64,000 nt of DNA, from NCBI GenBank assembly GCA_012295275.1, contig CM022668.1, positions 10,187,031 to 10,251,030 of the forward strand, written 5' to 3'. The notes under the pieces are model-generated. The model was not told where the DNA came from and did no database searches. It saw nothing but the letters and a program-made list of their open reading frames with translations. The position numbers and the translations under genes are program-made. Below are positions 42,680 through 64,000 of the stretch, one piece after another. Numbering within the stretch: the stretch's first letter is position 1; each line of letters starts with the position of its first letter. The stretch is from Chrysomallon squamiferum. Lineage: Eukaryota > Mollusca > Gastropoda > Neomphalida > Peltospiridae.

Positions 42680-42715
<36 letters not shown>
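42580..42715. repeat. (CTAT)n/(CTGT)n microsatellite
   Basis: This is the inverted counterpart of the GATA/GACA tract upstream of receptor B at 22657-22770. Confidence 0.93.
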
Positions 42716-42716
<1 letters not shown>

Positions 42717-43411
42717 ATATATCTATCTATCTGTCTGTCTTTCTATTTCAGTCTGTCTCTCTGTCTATATTAACAGACACCCACACACACACATGTCAGT
42801 CAAAAGAAAAACGTACAAACCTATAAGCACACCAGTCTATACATACAGATTTTTGTTTTACGTAATAAATTTTTACCGTATTTTTTTTTTTTTTTTTTTT
42901 TTTTCTTATTCTCTTATTTTTCATCTGTGGACTTTGCGTCTAACTAATGCTATAAGTAATGCTGACATCATCTATATAATGTTTTTTAAAGAGATCGGGT
43001 TTAATAATCCTTTAGACAATGTAAACTAAGTTTTGCCTGTCATTGTGAATATTCAGTAACGTCTGATATGTATGTTTGTGTGTATGTATTTAAGGAATTC
43101 AAGTTGACCATTGTAATATATATTACAATCTGCTTTTATCCTTTTCAGTTTTAAATCTATTTTTTTTTTATTATTATTATTATTATATCAAAAATATTTA
43201 TTTTCTTTACTGTACAGCAGGGGTGGCCAAACTTTTTTACCAGAGGGCCAAATTTGCAACTTTGTTGCCACTGGAGGGCCGGATTAAATGAAATTTACGT
43301 AAAATTTGTCGTAACTGGTTGCCATCTTTATTAAAATATATATTATTGTAGTAGAATAACAATAAATAACACCATCTTGTTTACACTTGTATTTAATAAA
43401 AGGTTTATATA

Positions 43412-44122
43412 TCAATGAGATAAATGCAACTGTCCACAATTTTGAACAAGCCTTTTAAAGTCTGGAGTAAAACTAGTTGTCGAAACTTTCATAATTGCTT
43501 GTAAATTTGCATCTGACAATACTGATCTGTTTTTTGACTTTGTTTGATTTAAGCATGAAAAAGTCTGTTCACAAATATAAGTTGATCCAAATATACACAG
43601 CATCCTAGCAGCAAAACCTCGTAGATTGATAAACTTTTCAGCAGGCAAATATTTGAAAAATTCTACCAAAGGCATATTCCTAAACTTCGTTTTCAGCTCA
43701 TTATTAGCTTGTAGATCTATTAGTTCCAGCTGAAGAACATCAGGGGCTGTCTCAATTTCTGTACTGAAGGGTGAAACAAGTATATTAAATGATGAATCCA
43801 TTACTCTGAAGTCTGAAAATCTTCTTTGGAATTCTTGTTTCAAGATGCAGAGTTGATTGCTGTATTTTTCAGCAAGTTTACTATCTACTGTTGCCTTCCT
43901 TAGCAAAGAAAAATGAATAAAATTACATTCTGATATCTGTTTGGCAAAAAGTGAGAGCTTTGCCTCAAAAGCTTTTACTTTGGTGTACATATCATACACA
44001 AATAATCCTTTTCCTTGCAATTCCAAATTTAGAGAATTTAGCTTTTCAAACATTTCAGTGGCAAACATAAAATCACAAAGCCAGTAATCATTTTTCATCT
44101 TCTCTATAAAATCACATTTCAT
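43412..44122 (-). CDS. hAT transposase C-terminal part (copy 1)
   Basis: The 236 residues from ATG at 44122 include the C-terminal dimerisation region with IFGSTYICEQTFSCLNQTKS, where the Glu of CEQTFS is the likely third acidic catalytic residue. The same frame is open upstream to about 44209 (SVRWLSHGKVLRRVFELRDE), so the stretch is the continuation of the transposase after a frame break and not a separate gene. Confidence 0.85.
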   Translation of the reverse strand: MKCDFIEKMKNDYWLCDFMFATEMFEKLNSLNLELQGKGLFVYDMYTKVKAFEAKLSLFAKQISECNFIHFSLLRKATVDSKLAEKYSNQLCILKQEFQRRFSDFRVMDSSFNILVSPFSTEIETAPDVLQLELIDLQANNELKTKFRNMPLVEFFKYLPAEKFINLRGFAARMLCIFGSTYICEQTFSCLNQTKSKNRSVLSDANLQAIMKVSTTSFTPDFKRLVQNCGQLHLSH

Positions 44123-44175
44123 TTGTTTGATATCAAGGAAAAGGAGAATTTCGTCTCTTAGTTCAAAGACTCTTC

Positions 44176-45198
44176 TTAGAACTTTCCCATGACTAAGCCA
44201 CCGAACACTATTGTCTCAATATCATCCAGTAATGTCTTGAATTGTCTGTGTGATAATGGTCTGGATCTGAGTAGATTAACTACTTCAACTACAGGACGTA
44301 TCACATGATTAAAATCCAGAGCTGACTTGCATAAACTTTCTTGATGAATGATACAATGAAATTTCCATATTTCATGCTGAGGACAGTTTTCTTTAATCTT
44401 CTTTTGTAGGAGGCTAATCATGCCTTTGTTTTTTCCAGTTAGAGCAGGTGCACCGTCAGTAGTGATACTCACCAATTTATTCCACGGCAGGCCAGCCTCC
44501 TCCACACACTTTATTACACATTTACACAGGTCTTCCCCCGTAGTTGTGCCTTTTAAAGGTTCAACTGATAACAACTCCTCTGAAATTGTAAAATCTGACT
44601 TGATACCACGTATAAATATCATGAGTTGTGCAATGTCCTGAACATCATTGCTTTCATCCAGAGCTAATGAAAACCACATGAAATCAGTGCAAGCAGTGTG
44701 AAGCTGTTGGGACAAATCTTTGCTGATATCTTGTACCCTTCTCATAACTGTATTCCTTGATAGTGCAATATTTTCAAATTTATTCTGTGCTTCTGGACAA
44801 AGTATGCGTGCTGCATCCACAATGCAGTCTTTTACAAATTCTCCATCAGAAAAAGGTTTTTTGCATTGTGCAATTTTGTAACTAATATAAAAACTAGCTT
44901 CTGTTGCTGAAATGTGAATGGATTGTGTCTTTGAAAAAAGCGACTGTTGCTTTATTAGATTTTTCACCATATCAGCAGCTTTATTAACCTTTTGCTCTGT
45001 TGATAGTCCTTCACTGTATCCAGCGTGTTTTGTATTATAGTGTCTTTTCAAATTATATTCTTTAAAAACTGATATTCCCTCATTACAAATTAAACACGCT
45101 GCTTTCCCATTTACCGCAGTGAAAAAATATTGATATGTCCATTCCTCCTTAAAAACTCGGCATTCATCATCTACTTTTCTCTTTTTCGTTGGAGACAT
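44176..45198 (-). CDS. hAT transposase N-terminal part with BED finger (copy 1)
   Basis: ATG at 45198 (MSPTKKRKVDDE, a basic nuclear-localisation-like start) was chosen over an upstream in-frame TTG. A BED-type zinc finger follows (CLICNEG ... LKRHYNTKH). The RNase-H-like core shows LALDESND and ITTDGAPALTGKNKG with conserved Asp residues. The frame ends VFGGLVMGKF, where relatives continue into the VRWLS segment. The type resembles ZBED5/FAM200-like domesticated hAT transposases. Confidence 0.85.
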   Translation of the reverse strand: MSPTKKRKVDDECRVFKEEWTYQYFFTAVNGKAACLICNEGISVFKEYNLKRHYNTKHAGYSEGLSTEQKVNKAADMVKNLIKQQSLFSKTQSIHISATEASFYISYKIAQCKKPFSDGEFVKDCIVDAARILCPEAQNKFENIALSRNTVMRRVQDISKDLSQQLHTACTDFMWFSLALDESNDVQDIAQLMIFIRGIKSDFTISEELLSVEPLKGTTTGEDLCKCVIKCVEEAGLPWNKLVSITTDGAPALTGKNKGMISLLQKKIKENCPQHEIWKFHCIIHQESLCKSALDFNHVIRPVVEVVNLLRSRPLSHRQFKTLLDDIETIVFGGLVMGKF

Positions 45199-45782
45199 TT
45201 TAACTGATAAGGTAGAGAAAAAAATAAAATTATTGCTGCTTCTGAGAAGAAAATCCAATGTGCGTATTGTCTCTTACATGCTCAGTAAAATACTGAAAGT
45301 CAAAGCTGGAACAATTAACTTCCTGATTTCTTACAAAGTAGGCTAGTAGGCCAAAGGGATGTGAAAAAGAGCACATACAGGCTATGTTAGCTACTTACGT
45401 CATGGTTGGCAGACTGTTCTAAAAATAACGCTGCAAGGGCATTTATTCTAAAAATAACAACGCTTGCCACAAGCTACTGCTAGTAGCAGCCAGCGCTGTT
45501 GCACTGCTTGTTCACAGTGGTAAATATGGTGCTTGGAAAAAAACAAGGCAAGGTGTTTGGCGGGCCGGATGAAACAGGACTGGGGGCCGGATGCGGCCCG
45601 CGGGCCGTAGTTTGGCCACCACTGCTGTACAGAATGAATAATTTGATTTCCTTTTTTTATTTATCTATTCCACTATTATCTGTCTTAATATTATATTTAT
45701 GTAGATTATAATACTAGAAATGATGATGATGATGATGATAATAATAATAACGATAATGAAAATAGTAATAATAATGATATTG

Positions 45783-45828
<46 letters not shown>

Positions 45829-46674
45829 CAATAATAATAAGAAGAAGAAGAAGAAGAAGAATATTAAAATGAGTCATAATATATATATTGTAAAAAAATA
45901 ATGTGCAAGACAAAGGAATTATTATCATTTAATTTTAATTTAATTTCTAACAAATGTTAATAAGATATAAATCTCTGTCTATGTAACAGATTTATTTTCT
46001 ACGTAATATATTTTTACCTTTGATGGCTTTTTTTCCCTTTGGTTGCCCCCCCCCATTATTCATAAGTGCATTTTGCATATGACTAATAGTTTAATTTATG
46101 TCGATAACATCTCTGTAAAAAATTTAAGAGATCGGGTTTAATAATCCTTTAGCTAATCTAAACTACGTACAGCCTATCTTTGTGAATATCTGTAACCTTT
46201 GATATGAATGTGTTTGTTTTCATGTACGTATGTATTTAAGAATTAAAAAATGAACTAGCTTAGAAATTTTAGTATAAATTTATTATTTTACTGTCGTATG
46301 ATTAAAATATTTATTTAAGTACATACAACATTTAAAAAAAAAAAATATTTTCTTTACTGTACAGAACGGATCACGTGATTCCCTTTTTTTCAAAATTATA
46401 TTTCCACATAGGCCTGTCTTAATAGTATATTTATATAGATGATGATAACAGAAATAACTTGTATTTCTTAATTGGTTATTATTATTATTATTGTTGTTGT
46501 TGTTGTTGTTGTTGTTAATATTATTATTATTATTAAAAAAATAATACAACGAGAAAACAGAACAAGAACAGAAAGATTAGGTGTAACAAGATGATGAACA
46601 AAGAACATAAAAGACAACAAACAATAACAGTTGCTATAACTTAAAACTGTAGAGATCAATACAAGTTTAACTAC

Positions 46675-46705
46675 CTGTAGGAGAAGTGTCTGTAGTCGCA
46701 ATTAT
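46675..46705 (-). pseudogene. Orphan PTP linker exon (31 bp)
   Basis: The minus strand reads the same 31 bases as receptor B exon 21, with the same GTAGTTAAACTTGT donor side and GATAATTGCG start. The following intron words (TTGTTTGTTGTC and GTTACACCTAATCTTTCTG on this strand) also match receptor B downstream of 36902. No neighbouring PTP exons are present. Confidence 0.8.
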
Positions 46706-46709
46706 CTAC

Positions 46710-46750
<41 letters not shown>

Positions 46751-47604
46751 TGATGATGATGATGATGATGATGATAATAATGATAAAGACGATTATGATA
46801 ATAAATCATAATGATTATGATGATTCAATGGCGAGTCCTTTCTACCGGTGCGGTAGTGAACCCTTACCCCCGTAAAGAGATGCATTTTATTAAAATTAAT
46901 TTACTGTTAGTGTCATAAATTCATCTTCAAATGTATCGCAGAAATAAAATAAATAAAATAATTAAATAAATGTCGAGTATCAACGATACGATCATGCCAT
47001 CAGTAAAAAACGAATTTGTATATGTAAAAATATTTTAACGATTTTTGAATATAATCTAGGCGTGTTTTTTAATATGGTAAGAATTTGCATATACCTTTTT
47101 TTTCACAAAATTATTAAGACTCTGCACATAGAAAAAATTCGGGAACACACTGGCGCAGGAGGACAAAGTCCAATTACTACCTCACAGTTATTTAAAATTC
47201 ATCAAGTGACGTTTCAGTCTATGTATCCGTTCATGAATATTTATATATGTGTGTGTGTGAATATATATGTGTGTGTGTGTGTATGTGTGTGTAAATATAT
47301 GTATGTGTGTATGTGTGTATGTACAATGATCATTTTATGATTCCATCTCAAGTGATTCAAGTTGACCATTGCAACATGTATTAAAATCTGCTTTGGTCCT
47401 TTCAATTTTAATGTTAATTTTGTTTTACTAGGTTATTATTTACATACATACAACATTTTAAGAATAATATTTTCATTACTGTACAGAATGGATCAATTAT
47501 ACGTATATATTTTTTAATAGCTAAATTATTAAATAGCAAATAAATGAATATTTTTTAATTATGAATTTGTCAAAAACAAAAACAAAATTGTATTGTAAGA
47601 TGTT

Positions 47605-47695
47605 TAATTTTGTCAGTAGAGAAACTTGGTATTTTTACCTAACAATGACAATGAAAGTTAGAATTAAAGATGAAACTGAAATAATGAAAATCACT
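47605..47695 (+). other. Coding-like fragment of unknown family, copy 2
   Basis: This is the inverted partner of 41328-41480. The plus strand after CAGTAG reads ETWYFYLTMTMKVRIKDETE and then diverges from the other copy. Confidence 0.35.
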
Positions 47696-48474
47696 AAGGT
47701 TTTCTGGGGAGAGACACTGAGGCCTGTGTGTTAAGAAAGGATACAGGGACTGGGGTGAAAAAATATCTTTATTTTGATACCTTGGATCTGCATAATATAT
47801 AACAGGTTAACATTTATTTGTTTAATTATTTCATTGAATTGAATTTAATTTTAATTTTAATTAACATTTTTTCTTACCTATTTATTTATTTATTTATTTA
47901 TTTATTTATTTGTTTGTTTGTCTGTCTTGTAAATTATTCCATTGCTTGTGTAATAATAGTCATGTCTGGTATAAAAGAGACCCACAGAAGGGCTCCAGTG
48001 ATGACTTTGTAATTACTGAGTTGAATTGGTACAGTAAAGCTAATAATGCAGTGGTGGCCAAACTACGGCCCGCGGGCCGCATCCGGCCCCCAGTCCTGTT
48101 TCATCCGGCCCGCCAAACACCTTGCCTTGTTTTTTTCCAAGCACCATATTTACCACTGTGAACAAGCAGTGCAACAGCGCTGGCTGCTACTAGCAGTAGC
48201 TTGTGGCAAGCGTTGTTATTTTTAGAATAAATGCCCTTGCAGCGTTATTTTTAGAACAGTCTGCCAACCATGACGTAAGTAGCTAACATAGCCTGTATGT
48301 GCTCTTTTTCACATCCCTTTGGCCTACTAGCCTACTTTGTAAGAAATCAGGAAGTTAATTGTTCCAGCTTTGACTTTCAGTATTTTACTGAGCATGTAAG
48401 AGACAATACGCACATTGGATTTTCTTCTCAGAAGCAGCAATAATTTTATTTTTTTCTCTACCTTATCAGTTAAA

Positions 48475-49497
48475 ATGTCTCCAACGAAAAAGAGAAAAGT
48501 AGATGATGAATGCCGAGTTTTTAAGGAGGAATGGACATATCAATATTTTTTCACTGCGGTAAATGGGAAAGCAGCGTGTTTAATTTGTAATGAGGGAATA
48601 TCAGTTTTTAAAGAATATAATTTGAAAAGACACTATAATACAAAACACGCTGGATACAGTGAAGGACTATCAACAGAGCAAAAGGTTAATAAAGCTGCTG
48701 ATATGGTGAAAAATCTAATAAAGCAACAGTCGCTTTTTTCAAAGACACAATCCATTCACATTTCAGCAACAGAAGCTAGTTTTTATATTAGTTACAAAAT
48801 TGCACAATGCAAAAAACCTTTTTCTGATGGAGAATTTGTAAAAGACTGCATTGTGGATGCAGCACGCATACTTTGTCCAGAAGCACAGAATAAATTTGAA
48901 AATATTGCACTATCAAGGAATACAGTTATGAGAAGGGTACAAGATATCAGCAAAGATTTGTCCCAACAGCTTCACACTGCTTGCACTGATTTCATGTGGT
49001 TTTCATTAGCTCTGGATGAAAGCAATGATGTTCAGGACATTGCACAACTCATGATATTTATACGTGGTATCAAGTCAGATTTTACAATTTCAGAGGAGTT
49101 GTTATCAGTTGAACCTTTAAAAGGCACAACTACGGGGGAAGACCTGTGTAAATGTGTAATAAAGTGTGTGGAGGAGGCTGGCCTGCCGTGGAATAAATTG
49201 GTGAGTATCACTACTGACGGTGCACCTGCTCTAACTGGAAAAAACAAAGGCATGATTAGCCTCCTACAAAAGAAGATTAAAGAAAACTGTCCTCAGCATG
49301 AAATATGGAAATTTCATTGTATCATTCATCAAGAAAGTTTATGCAAGTCAGCTCTGGATTTTAATCATGTGATACGTCCTGTAGTTGAAGTAGTTAATCT
49401 ACTCAGATCCAGACCATTATCACACAGACAATTCAAGACATTACTGGATGATATTGAGACAATAGTGTTCGGTGGCTTAGTCATGGGAAAGTTCTAA
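48475..49497 (+). CDS. hAT transposase N-terminal part with BED finger (copy 2)
   Basis: The protein is identical to the copy 1 part at 45198-44176, including the BED finger and the DESND and TDGAPAL core motifs, and it stops at the same TAA (49495-49497). A TTATCAG acceptor-like site lies a few bases before the ATG. Confidence 0.85.
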   Translation: MSPTKKRKVDDECRVFKEEWTYQYFFTAVNGKAACLICNEGISVFKEYNLKRHYNTKHAGYSEGLSTEQKVNKAADMVKNLIKQQSLFSKTQSIHISATEASFYISYKIAQCKKPFSDGEFVKDCIVDAARILCPEAQNKFENIALSRNTVMRRVQDISKDLSQQLHTACTDFMWFSLALDESNDVQDIAQLMIFIRGIKSDFTISEELLSVEPLKGTTTGEDLCKCVIKCVEEAGLPWNKLVSITTDGAPALTGKNKGMISLLQKKIKENCPQHEIWKFHCIIHQESLCKSALDFNHVIRPVVEVVNLLRSRPLSHRQFKTLLDDIETIVFGGLVMGKF

Positions 49498-49550
49498 GAA
49501 GAGTCTTTGAACTAAGAGACGAAATTCTCCTTTTCCTTGATATCAAACAA

Positions 49551-50261
49551 ATGAAATGTGATTTTATAGAGAAGATGAAAAATGATTACTGGCTTTGTGA
49601 TTTTATGTTTGCCACTGAAATGTTTGAAAAGCTAAATTCTCTAAATTTGGAATTGCAAGGAAAAGGATTATTTGTGTATGATATGTACACCAAAGTAAAA
49701 GCTTTTGAGGCAAAGCTCTCACTTTTTGCCAAACAGATATCAGAATGTAATTTTATTCATTTTTCTTTGCTAAGGAAGGCAACAGTAGATAGTAAACTTG
49801 CTGAAAAATACAGCAATCAACTCTGCATCTTGAAACAAGAATTCCAAAGAAGATTTTCAGACTTCAGAGTAATGGATTCATCATTTAATATACTTGTTTC
49901 ACCCTTCAGTACAGAAATTGAGACAGCCCCTGATGTTCTTCAGCTGGAACTAATAGATCTACAAGCTAATAATGAGCTGAAAACGAAGTTTAGGAATATG
50001 CCTTTGGTAGAATTTTTCAAATATTTGCCTGCTGAAAAGTTTATCAATCTACGAGGTTTTGCTGCTAGGATGCTGTGTATATTTGGATCAACTTATATTT
50101 GTGAACAGACTTTTTCATGCTTAAATCAAACAAAGTCAAAAAACAGATCAGTATTGTCAGATGCAAATTTACAAGCAATTATGAAAGTTTCGACAACTAG
50201 TTTTACTCCAGACTTTAAAAGGCTTGTTCAAAATTGTGGACAGTTGCATTTATCTCATTGA
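49551..50261 (+). CDS. hAT transposase C-terminal part (copy 2)
   Basis: The protein is identical to copy 1. Its frame is open upstream to 49464 at least. The shift between this frame and the N-terminal frame lies near 49455-49464, where the relatives I recall have extra residues, so a small internal deletion is likely. Alternative explanations are a short spliced intron or programmed frameshifting, for which I see no signal. Confidence 0.85.
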   Translation: MKCDFIEKMKNDYWLCDFMFATEMFEKLNSLNLELQGKGLFVYDMYTKVKAFEAKLSLFAKQISECNFIHFSLLRKATVDSKLAEKYSNQLCILKQEFQRRFSDFRVMDSSFNILVSPFSTEIETAPDVLQLELIDLQANNELKTKFRNMPLVEFFKYLPAEKFINLRGFAARMLCIFGSTYICEQTFSCLNQTKSKNRSVLSDANLQAIMKVSTTSFTPDFKRLVQNCGQLHLSH

Positions 50262-50455
50262 TATATAAACCTTTTATTAAATACAAGTGTAAACAAGATG
50301 GTGTTATTTATTGTTATTCTACTACAATAATATATATTTTAATAAAGATGGCAACCAGTTACGACAAATTTTACGTAAATTTCATTTAATCCGGCCCTCC
50401 AGTGGCAACAAAGTTGCAAATTTGGCCCTCTGGTAAAAAAGTTTGGCCACCCCTG

Positions 50456-51436
50456 TAATAATGGATAAAACGAAATAAATCTAAATTTTCTTCTGTTCTT
50501 TTGTTACAATAAAGCAGTAATTTTACATTATTATAGTTCAGTGTGACACTCAAAATTCCTTATTTGTGAATGGAGATTTTCTGTTTTAATGGAAGAGTGT
50601 ACACGTTATGTTCTTGCGATGATAATGATTGCGATGATGATGATGATGATGATGATGATGATAATAATAATAATAAAATGAGTCACAATATGCAAAATAG
50701 TTAATTTTGATTTGATTTTGTTTTTATTTTATTTCTAATAAATGTTAAGAAAATATATATATATGTCAAAAACAATTACTGATGTTAAAACAATTATTGA
50801 CGATAATGACAATACTAATAATAATGATAATAATAATACTAATATTAATAGCAGCAGCTGTACAGTATTACTTGTAATAGTAACAGCAATAGTTAGAGTA
50901 GTAATAATAGTAATAATAGTGGTGATAATAGAAATAGTATATATATATATATATATGGTTGTGTAAGTGTGTAACTATGTAGGTAGGTATGTATATATAT
51001 ATGTGTGTGTGTGTGTGTGTTTGTAATAGCAATGAAAATGTGTATGTGTGTCCGTGTATCTATCTGCCTACCCATCTATCTGTCTGTTTATCTATATATT
51101 TATCTATTTTACATTATTCATCCAAATAGACACCGATTATATGATTATGGTATTATCAGATCATTTGTACACTTTAACCTTAAATAAAAATATATTGAAT
51201 TTAACACTGACATCCTACTTTAGCAAGAAAAGTTTCGGCTTAAAACATGTTAAAGATATAAACTTTAAATATCCACTTTGACGTCTGGATGCCAAAGTTA
51301 AACAACCAGAATCTCCTAAGTAAAAACAGTACGTCCCGAACTGAGATCAGATTTCACAGTTTGAAAAGTGGATGTCCCAAGTCTTTGTTAGTGTTCACAG
51401 TTTTAAAACTGGATACAGCGTCTCTTCATTAGCCAT
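50456..51436. other. 3' flank of receptor C
   Basis: 51190-51370 mirrors the 3' flank of receptor B (40620-40810), with AAGAAAAGTTTCGGCTTAAA. The rest is A/T-rich with GAT triplets near 50640, AT repeats near 50940 and GT/CTAT words near 51000-51100. No gene is seen. Confidence 0.55.
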
Positions 51437-63281
<11,845 letters not shown>

Positions 63282-63515
63282 CTGAAAAATAACAGTTTTA
63301 TCTTTATTTCTAACGTACATAACAATTACGGTTATTAATTTCAATTTACAACAAAGCTGAAACACATACAGTGAATAAATATTATAGCAGTTGTGTTAGA
63401 CGTATAAAATAATAGTTGTAAAATGACAGAAGTAAGAACATCAGTAGGATAATGTTGTTATTGTTACAGCGGTAAGTGAGTGAGTAAGAAATAGTGACAG
63501 TAGTGGGAAAACTAT

Positions 63516-63530
63516 TATTATTATTATTAT

Positions 63531-63572
<42 letters not shown>

Positions 63573-63573
63573 A
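63516..63573. repeat. (ATT)n(GTA)n microsatellite
   Basis: Triplet repeats lie between the receptor C EGF exon and the duplicated fragment near the right edge. Confidence 0.92.
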
Positions 63574-63689
63574 AGTAATTGTAGATATGCTAGTATAGTA
63601 GGACTGGGTTGTAGTACAAGTAGTTGTAGAAGTAATGGGTGATTGTAACAGGTGTCGTGATACTAACACTGATAGTTGTAGTAGTTGCA

Positions 63690-64000
63690 GTTGTAATAAC
63701 ATTCGGTTGCGGTGATGCAGCTGTGGCTTTAGTAGTAGTAATAATATTAATAATAACGACGACGACAACAACAACAACAGTATAATATATTAATGAATAA
63801 AATATAAAACTATATAATGATACGCGAAACTATGTATGTATGTATGTATGTATGTAAATATATTTGTAAATTTCAGTATAAAAATGTCATGCAGTATATT
63901 AACATATTTAAATTCAGCTGTAAATATTGTATGTATTATATTAAAATATATATGTAGGTAGGTAGGTACATGTACACACACATACAAACACACAGACGCA
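63690..64000 (-). repeat. Partial duplicate of the membrane-exon 5' region (partner about 62690-63050)
   Basis: The words ATTCGGTTGCGGTGATGCAG and CTGTGGCTTTAGTAGTAGTA and the following A/T sequence through TGATACGCGAAACTATGTAT repeat those at 62696-62850. Only the first about 20 bases of the membrane exon are included, so it cannot code. It indicates a roughly 1-kb tandem duplication that also spans the EGF exon at 63138-63281. Confidence 0.75.

Larger units (their letters stand above)
40603..43217. other. 3' flank of receptor B and left half of the decayed palindrome centre
   Basis: 40603-40810 (with AAGCCGAAACTTTTCTTGC) matches the 3' flank of receptor C inverted at 51190-51370. An AATAAA lies near 41163. 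Beyond it come A/T triplet repeats, poly-A at 41700-41739 and then inverted receptor upstream sequence (42000-43170). No intact gene is seen. Confidence 0.6.
43218..45624 (-). mobile_element. hAT transposon copy 1 (2407 bp, transposase on minus strand)
   Basis: The element starts CAGGGGTGGCCAAACT and ends AGTTTGGCCACCACTG, giving near-perfect 16-base inverted ends. It is flanked by the 8-base duplication CTGTACAG at 43210-43217 and 45625-45632, which fits the usual hAT target form. It encodes a BED-finger transposase in two parts (44176-45198 and 43412-44122). It is the same length as copy 2 and gives identical proteins. Confidence 0.95.
45625..48048. other. Centre of the inverted duplication: decayed receptor fragments and triplet repeats
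   Basis: The region contains (GAT/AAT)n at 45720-45860, sequence matching the receptor upstream block (46080-46400, 47340-47500), (GTT/ATT)n at 46480-46535, an orphan 31-base PTP exon with flanks (46560-46705) and (AAT/GAT)n at 46708-46780. Segments 46340-46395 and 47465-47500 contain the single unduplicated word CTGTACAG in the same context as the hAT copy 1 site. No intact gene is seen. Confidence 0.55.
48049..50455 (+). mobile_element. hAT transposon copy 2 (2407 bp, transposase on plus strand)
   Basis: It has the same inverted ends as copy 1, in opposite orientation. It is flanked by the 8-base duplication TAATAATG at 48041-48048 and 50456-50463, a different target from copy 1. The length equals copy 1 and I saw no base difference in the stretches compared, so the two insertions are recent or homogenised. 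Confidence 0.95.

Noticed and set aside
44420-44641. Frame opposite the hAT transposase (also 49032-49253)
   Set aside because: Antisense shadow of the transposase, identical in both copies only because the element is identical.
46820-46890. GC-richer stretch considered as a tRNA-like or SINE sequence
   Set aside because: No A and B box pair and no cloverleaf could be drawn.
47062-47340. Plus-strand frame with a hydrophobic start
   Set aside because: It ends in GT-repeat translation and lies in decayed duplicate sequence with no splice context.
43218-50455. Inverted hAT pair as a pure assembly artefact
   Set aside because: The two copies have different 8-base target duplications and different flanks, which an artificial palindrome would not give. 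Raw-read confirmation is still needed.

Overview
This is eukaryotic, intron-rich, AT-rich nuclear DNA with an unusually heavy load of microsatellites (GA/CT, GATA, ACAT, AAT, CTT and poly-A/T tracts). The gene content (atypical-EGF scavenger-type receptors, an F-type-lectin-like module, receptor tyrosine phosphatases and a transmembrane nSTAND3-ankyrin protein) suggests an invertebrate, most likely a mollusc. That placement rests on family knowledge, not on a search.

Layout. (1) 1-6488, minus strand: a membrane-anchored protein with an acidic, repeat-rich linker, a P-loop nSTAND3 NTPase and ankyrin repeats that run off the left edge. (2) 9191-20891, plus: receptor A, with a signal peptide, one EGF-like module, an F-type-lectin-like domain, eight more EGF-like modules, a transmembrane helix and a very short tail. 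Exon 1 has lost its ATG and its GT donor. Tyrosine-motif coding sequence lies past the stop in shifted frames. (3) 23084-40602, plus: receptor B, with the same kind of ectodomain (fewer EGF exons) fused to a receptor tyrosine phosphatase with an HCSAGIGRTG catalytic domain D1 and a dead D2. Two EGF exons carry a +1 and a -1 lesion. (4) 40603-51436: the centre of a large inverted duplication, holding decayed receptor fragments in both orientations and two hAT transposons of 2407 bp in opposite orientation. (5) 51437-63281, minus: receptor C, a close paralogue of B running tail-to-tail towards it; its ectodomain continues past the right edge.

How the parts may fit together. A, B and C share extracellular modules, in places nearly base for base, but carry different cytoplasmic outputs: a tyrosine-motif relic in A and phosphatase tails in B and C. 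This resembles paired activating/inhibitory receptor clusters. Next to them lies a membrane-anchored STAND-ankyrin gene. A rapidly rearranging recognition/immune receptor cluster is my inference; no function is proven by the sequence.

Other elements: a Tc1/mariner relic, two deleted pogo/Tigger copies, several minisatellites and a 72-bp tandem duplication of a 3' splice site inside the phosphatase genes. I saw no rRNA, tRNA or CRISPR array. All exon boundaries were read by eye from GT/AG signals, phase continuity and comparison of the paralogues.
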